Shown: one piece after another, positions 18,362-22,383 of the stretch
Numbering within the stretch: position 1 is the first letter of the stretch
Layout of the letters: the number at the start of each line of letters is the position of its first letter
Assembly: GCA_022496185.1 (NCBI GenBank)
Contig: WTXG01000443.1
Span: forward strand, 1-22,383
Length of the DNA: 22,383 nt
From: Multifurca ochricompacta
Lineage: Eukaryota; Basidiomycota; Agaricomycetes; Russulales; Russulaceae
Direction: 5' to 3'
The notes under the pieces: generated by a model
What the model was told of the DNA's origin: nothing
The model's database searches: none
The model's input: only the letters and a program-made list of their open reading frames with translations
Position numbers and translations under genes: made by a program

Positions 18362-19434
18362 TCAGACATGGATACTACCGACGCCGGTGCCAAGAATTGA
18401 GCTGTTATCGCCTAGGACAATCTTGACTGGGATTGAAAGTGATTTAAACTGGAAAAACCAATTCCTATGGGAACACATGGTACGTGATGCCCCTGAATCG
18501 ATTATCCATTGCTGATTGAGGTCAACGCGTGCTGATAGGACTTGTAGCACTTTGAACAGGAGTACGGGGTCTTCGCTTTGGATGGGCTGGCTATCTGTTA
18601 CAGCGACTTTTGCCGTGGCCTTAGCATTAGAGGAGGATTGCTGAACATTGGCACCTGAGTCAGTAGCTTTGGCTTCATTTTCCTTCTTGAGCTTCCAACA
18701 TTCTTCCACCACATGCCCACGCTTTTTACAGTGAGTACACCGTTTCTTTGGCTTGTCCTCTTCTGACTTTCCTTTTCCTTTTTTAGCTGCTTTTGCTGAG
18801 CGCGTGAAGTAAGCGGTCGCGCCAAGGCCCGATTCTTGGACGCGGTGCTGTTTGTCAAGGATTATCTGTGACTTAACGTGTTCAACAGTGAGGGAAGAGG
18901 GATTTGTCGTGGAAAGGATGGTTTTTAAGGTGGATAGAGAGGTTGGGAGTGAGGAAATGATTGCGAAGGCGACGAGCTTGTCATCCAGTGGTAAGCCAAT
19001 GTTGGAAATTGTATGGGCAGCCCTGACTATGGCATTTATCTGGGGCTCCAGGGATTCTGTGTCCGAGAGGGTGGAGCGGAAGACGTCATTGATAAGGTAG
19101 ACTATCTTTTGTTCTCCTTTGCCTTCATAGCGGACTAATAACTTATCCCAGCATTCCTTGGCCGTCTTCGCATATAGGACAGTACTTAGGGGTTCGTCCT
19201 TGAGAGTTAATGATATCTGTGCTTGCGCTTCACTATCTTTGAATGCCCATTCCTCCTGTGCTTCAGGAGGTGCTGTAGGATTTGGCTGAGGCTCTGATCC
19301 ATCAACCACGGACCACAATCTCCACAGTTTCAAGACCATTTGAACTCTGTACTTCCAGAATGTGAAATTGCCACCATCTTCTTCCAAGTATGGTATGTCA
19401 TATTGACGTGCTCCTTTTGTAGACGGTGCTGCTG
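18362..19434 (-). pseudogene. copia-2 Gag and protease
   Basis: Structural protein plus aspartic protease, here lacking the first residues. The true coding part begins at 19434 (ending the gypsy A LTR) with SYLEEDGG-like Gag sequence (YDIPYLEEDGGNFTFWKYRV). It continues through the UBN2-type Gag helices, a lysine-rich linker, a CCHC knuckle (CTHCKKRGHVVEEC) and the protease active site WIIDSGASRTM. A TGA at 18362-18364 ends the frame, and the next codons continue the same frame into integrase, so it is a single nonsense change. The open frame extends upstream to 19507 only because the LTR happens to be open there. Confidence 0.92.
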
Positions 19435-20012
19435 TGTTACGTCCGGTGCGGGACGTTCCACACGACTTGTGTGACAGCTCAATTCGCAAAGTAAGGTAAG
19501 AGACCAATAAGGCCTCTTGGAGTTCAGGTGAGAAGAGTCAAAGTCAAAAGGGCTGTTCCTTAAGACGATGTTGAACGGAAAGTGCCAAAAGCACTGAGAC
19601 GAAGGAGTTAAGTGATCAAAGGGGATGTCCAGAAGACAGGCACCGATGTATTCAATAAGTCGAGTCTGAGGTCTACAGAGTAGCTACAGTGGACTTATAT
19701 ACGTAAAGCAGTGGGCGTCTATGAGATAAGGAGATGGAGTCAAGTGGGCCCAAATATCTGAAAGCGGAGGGCGTAAAGCCTGGCTTCTACTGATAGGGGA
19801 TTAAGTAAATGTCCGGTCGTACGATAAAGAGATAAGCAAGAAGCGGAGGAACCAGTAAGTAAACATGAACAAACAAATGAGTCACGGGGATGGACGAAGG
19901 GCATGTGACGGATCCCATGATGGAGACGTGATCTGGTAGTGAAGCGTAGGCGGCAGAGAGGGGTTGTCGTTGGGCAAGAAAAAGAATACAGGAAGAGACG
20001 GGGTTCGTAACA
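19435..20012 (-). repeat. Gypsy A 3' LTR (578 bp)
   Basis: On the minus strand it starts TGTTACGAACCCCGTC and ends GGACGTAACA, with a TATATAAGTC box at about 19694-19703. It follows a polypurine tract. The preceding bases TGCTG (19430-19434) are the expected target duplication within copia-2 gag. It has the same length as solo LTR B and clear similarity to it. Confidence 0.9.
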
Positions 20013-20028
20013 TCACCCCCTCTTCTGG
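20013..20028 (-). other. Polypurine tract of gypsy A
   Basis: CCAGAAGAGGGGGTGA on the minus strand, adjoining the LTR start. It shows that gypsy A is transcribed leftward. Confidence 0.8.
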
Positions 20029-20043
20029 TTCTAGCAGTCCCGG

Positions 20044-21275
20044 CTAGAAACGACTCGTACCGTCATCATCTTGTACCAACTCTAGGTAGTCGTCAGCTAC
20101 ATTACGGTCATCCATGCTGTACGACTCCAGCTCCTGCGGACATGCGTGGGTACGAAGGAATCCATATGGGCCGCGTTGACCACATGCGCGGCACAAGTCG
20201 TAGACGGGGCAGTTGATCTCTTTATGCCCAGCATTGTGACGAAGACACTTGCCGCACCAGCCCGATGGGTTGGTGATCGTCGGGGCCACCCCTACTCGTC
20301 GGAAGATGCAGTGTCAGCTCCAATGGAGATTGCTACGACAGTGGCGACACCATTTGCGATTGAGCGGGCAGTTCCAGCTGATGTGATACTTGCTGTCGCA
20401 ACGCCAGCAGGTCTCTCCGCGGGGGTTCTCATGTAGGCGTGGCATCTCAAGTCAACTCGGCAGCAGCGTCGGGGCCGCGCCCAAGGTTCGAGGGGGAGGG
20501 GTCATGCATAAGTGTCAGCGTACCTTTCAGCAATCGTTTGGTACGCATCCCCCTTCTCCAACCTCTTCCTGATCTCCACAATCTCCTGTTCCAACTGGAA
20601 CATCCCATTCGTCAGCCGAGCCATCATCTTCGCGTGCTCCTTGTACTGTTGGTTCAACGTCCTTCGCAGCGTGATGTTCTTCCTCAATCTCATGACTTCT
20701 GCCTTCAGGCGTGGGAGCCTCATATCATTCATCACTTCGTCAATTGCGAAGGCGCGGCAATCCTCCGCGGCAAGGTGGCCCAACTGCTCGTCAGTCAACG
20801 TGTGATGGAGTCGCCCCGTGTACCTTTCGTCCAGATAAACGGGGGCCCCATAGACCGGCCCATCCTTCTTCATACATCCTGCCACGTCCATTCCTCCATT
20901 AGTGTAATAGATGTACTTAGCGATGGCTGTGGTTCCATCGGCCATAGTGATCTCCAAGGGGAAGTACATGGAGGAGTTGGGGTTGTTGGGAATGAAAGGG
21001 AACTCGGGGGCTTCGTCGTCAATTTCTCCATTGAGTAGGTCGTTGGGATGGGGGTCTTCGCTGTGAGTGAAATCGTCGTCTGGGTTTGGGGATTGGTGCT
21101 TGACGCGGGCCTCTGCGGCTTCATAATCAATAGGGGAGGAGGGACGAGTAGACGGGTGAGCAGATGGGAAGTTTTCAACGATGGTCATGGGAGAAGTGAA
21201 AGCATTGATGGCAGCAGAGGCGGCGATGAAAGACATGATAGATTGTTCTGTGGTAGTAATTCGCTGGGGGAGCAT
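20044..21275 (-). pseudogene. Gypsy A 3' accessory ORF (zinc-knuckle protein), broken
   Basis: It begins at an ATG (21275; MLPQRITTTEQ; a second ATG about 13 codons on is also possible) only 37 nt after the pol stop. The first 258 codons are open to a TGA at 20502: a Ser/Thr-rich N-terminus, acidic linker, conserved block with PEFPFIPNNPNSSMYFPL, KYIYYTNGGMD, GPVYGAPVYLDER and AFAIDEVMNDMRLP, then a long charged helix likely to form a coiled coil. After the TGA there is a 1-nt shift relative to gypsy C and the frame resumes at 20438 with MPRLHENP and CCHC knuckles (CWRCDSKYHISWNC, CRHCRSNLHW with a TGA inside, CGKCLRHNAGH). It ends in an acidic tail at 20044. Function unknown. Position matches an env-like or additional ORF, but there is no signal peptide or membrane segment. 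Confidence 0.78.
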
Positions 21276-21312
21276 ATACTGGGGAATCCAAAAGGGTCTG
21301 GGACTTGTTCTT

Positions 21313-22383
21313 TTAACTGTTTTTGGGCGCTTTTGGGTGTCTGGTATGGAACTCCGCGATAAGAACTGGGGCAGAGATATCTCCGGCTGGTTCCCACGAG
21401 TTGTCAGAGTGTTACGAATCCCCTCCCTTCCTACATTCTTTTTCCTGCCCAACGATAACCCCTCCCTGCCGCCCACGCTTCATTACCAGATCACGTCTCC
21501 ATCGTGGGATCCGTCACATGCCCTTCGTCCATCCCCGTGACTCGGTTGCTTGTTCATGTTTACTTACTTATGTTCTCGCTTATCGCTTATCTCCTTATCA
21601 TACGACCGGACATTTACTTAATCCCCTATCAGTAGAAGCCAGGCTTTACGCCCTCCGCTTTCAGATATTCGGGCCCACTTGACTCCGTGTCCTTATCTTA
21701 TAGACGCCCACCGCCTTACGTATATAAGTCCGCTATAGCTACTCAGTAGACCTTAGACTCGACTTATTGAATACATCGGTGCTTGTCTTCTGGACTTCCC
21801 TTTGAACGCTTAGATTCGACCGTCTCAAGTACTTCTGGTACTTTCCGCTCAACATCGTCTTAGAGTACAGCCTCTTTGACTTTGACTCCTCCCGCATAAC
21901 TCCAAGGGACCTTATTGGTCTCTTATCTGATATACGAATGAACGCTGTCACACAAGTCGTGTGGAACGTCCCGCACCGGACGTAACACAGAGGGTGGGAA
22001 TCCTTTCCACTTGACTAGGTAGTACAACTTGCGCCCTCGGCCTTGTCGCTTAGAATCTAGAATGCACTCCACTTCCCACTCTTCTTCTCCATCAATAAGG
22101 TCAGGTGGGGGTCTCGAGAAGTTTTCTCCATGCAGGGACGTTTCCTTATATGGTGTGAGCAGTTTGGCATGGAAGACCGGATGAATGCGCCATGTAGGGG
22201 GAAGTTCAAGTTCATATGACACATCTGACAGCTTCCTTGTTATCTTGAAAGGTCCGTGACGTCGGGCACCAACTTGGCTGTCGGATGTGACGTGTGGATG
22301 TTCTTCCCTTCCAACCACACCATGTCATTGGTCTGATAAGGTGTGAACCTAGTCAGCTTCTCTGCCAGGGTCCTTTGCGCCTT
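21313..22383 (-). pseudogene. Gypsy A Pol, integrase C-terminus and chromodomain, broken
   Basis: C-terminal end of a Ty3/gypsy (chromovirus) Pol. It enters from the right edge with the KAQRTLAEKLTRF linker and a DMVWLEGKNI integrase C-terminal strand. It shifts frame by one missing base near 22268-22275, then continues with HGPFKITRKL and WRIHPVFHAKLLTPY. A chromodomain follows (EEEWEVECILDSKRQ, YYLVKWKGFPPS). At 21987 solo LTR B interrupts it, and the chromodomain resumes at 21404-21409 with NSWEP-type residues and stops at a TAA (21313-21315). Chromodomains direct such integrases to marked chromatin. Confidence 0.88.
21410..21987 (+). repeat. Solo gypsy LTR B inside the gypsy A chromodomain (578 bp)
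   Basis: TGTTACGAATCCCC...GGACGTAACA ends with a perfect 5-bp duplication, CAGAG, at 21405-21409 and 21988-21992. A TATATAAGTC box at 21721-21730 gives plus orientation, opposite to gypsy A. It belongs to the same family as LTR A and is the same length. Removing it with one CAGAG restores the chromodomain frame. Confidence 0.93.

Larger units (their letters stand above)
14223..19434 (-). mobile_element. copia-2 (Ty1/copia) retrotransposon, lacking its 5' end
   Basis: Read on the minus strand: gag, protease, integrase, RT, RNase H, polypurine tract, 3' LTR, i.e. copia order (integrase before RT). It is inserted in the gypsy C accessory ORF; the five bases AGAAG (14218-14222) are the expected target duplication. 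Its gag N-terminus and 5' LTR are displaced beyond the right edge by gypsy A. It also carries solo LTR D. Two in-frame TGA codons disable the polyprotein. Confidence 0.92.
19435..22383 (-). mobile_element. Gypsy A chromovirus retrotransposon, 3' part
   Basis: Minus strand order: Pol with chromodomain, accessory zinc-knuckle ORF, polypurine tract, 3' LTR. It is inserted in copia-2 gag. Its 5' LTR, gag and most of pol are beyond the right edge. Confidence 0.9.

Noticed and set aside
19435..19507. N-terminal 24 codons of the 381-codon copia-2 ORF
   Set aside because: They translate the gypsy A LTR, not Gag. True Gag sequence begins at 19434.
20439..21038. A 199-codon ORF on the plus strand
   Set aside because: It is antisense to the conserved accessory ORF, which is supported by the homologous copy at 13103-14222.
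21313..21476. N-terminal extension of the 324-codon minus-strand ORF starting at 21476
   Set aside because: Codons above about 21410 come from solo LTR B and those from 21404 to 21313 overlap the chromodomain in another frame; the supported start is the ATG at 21275.

Overview
The window reads as a stretch of a repeat-rich basidiomycete (probably Agaricomycete) nuclear genome. The evidence is a cytochrome P450 gene with six very short GT-AG introns (45 to 61 bp), fungal-type Ty1/copia and chromodomain Ty3/gypsy LTR retrotransposons, a Tc1/mariner relic and hAT relics. Species is not determinable from the sequence alone. Only one ordinary host gene is supported, the P450 (4542-6450, + strand). 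Its reading frame is continuous over seven exons, but its apparent start codon is TTG.

Layout. 1-2792: 5' end (leader and LTR) of a copia element here called copia-1, reading leftward off the window, next to a second truncated copia-1 LTR that is split by a 1,234-bp non-autonomous hAT element. 2793-4541: a 248-bp inverted repeat around a spacer, then the P450 promoter. 4542-6450: P450. 6451-9160: old repeats (a hAT relic, a CAGGT/ACCTG-rich patch, a tandem array) with a solo gypsy LTR. 9161-12712: a third copia-1 5' LTR, reading rightward, with a 1,594-bp palindromic Tc1 element inside it, then leader and gag. 12713-22383: nested retrotransposons. A gypsy element (C) sits in copia-1 gag. A second copia (copia-2) sits in gypsy C's 3' ORF. 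A second gypsy (A) sits in copia-2 gag. Solo LTRs sit in copia-2 pol (D) and in the gypsy A chromodomain (B). The missing 5' halves should lie to the right of the window in a predictable order.

Two themes connect the parts. First, decay is strongly CpG-directed. The left inverted-repeat arm has lost all 11 CpGs present in its partner, positions 2793-3764 contain no CpG, and the in-frame stops I found in the retrotransposon ORFs are all TGA, compatible with CGA to TGA. The P450 lies in a CpG-containing island between CpG-free flanks. This suggests cytosine methylation or a RIP-like process acting on repeats. Second, both gypsy elements carry an extra ORF between pol and the polypurine tract. 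It encodes a conserved acidic/tyrosine-rich domain, a helical segment and a series of CCHC zinc knuckles. I do not recognise this protein, and it is the best candidate for something undescribed here.
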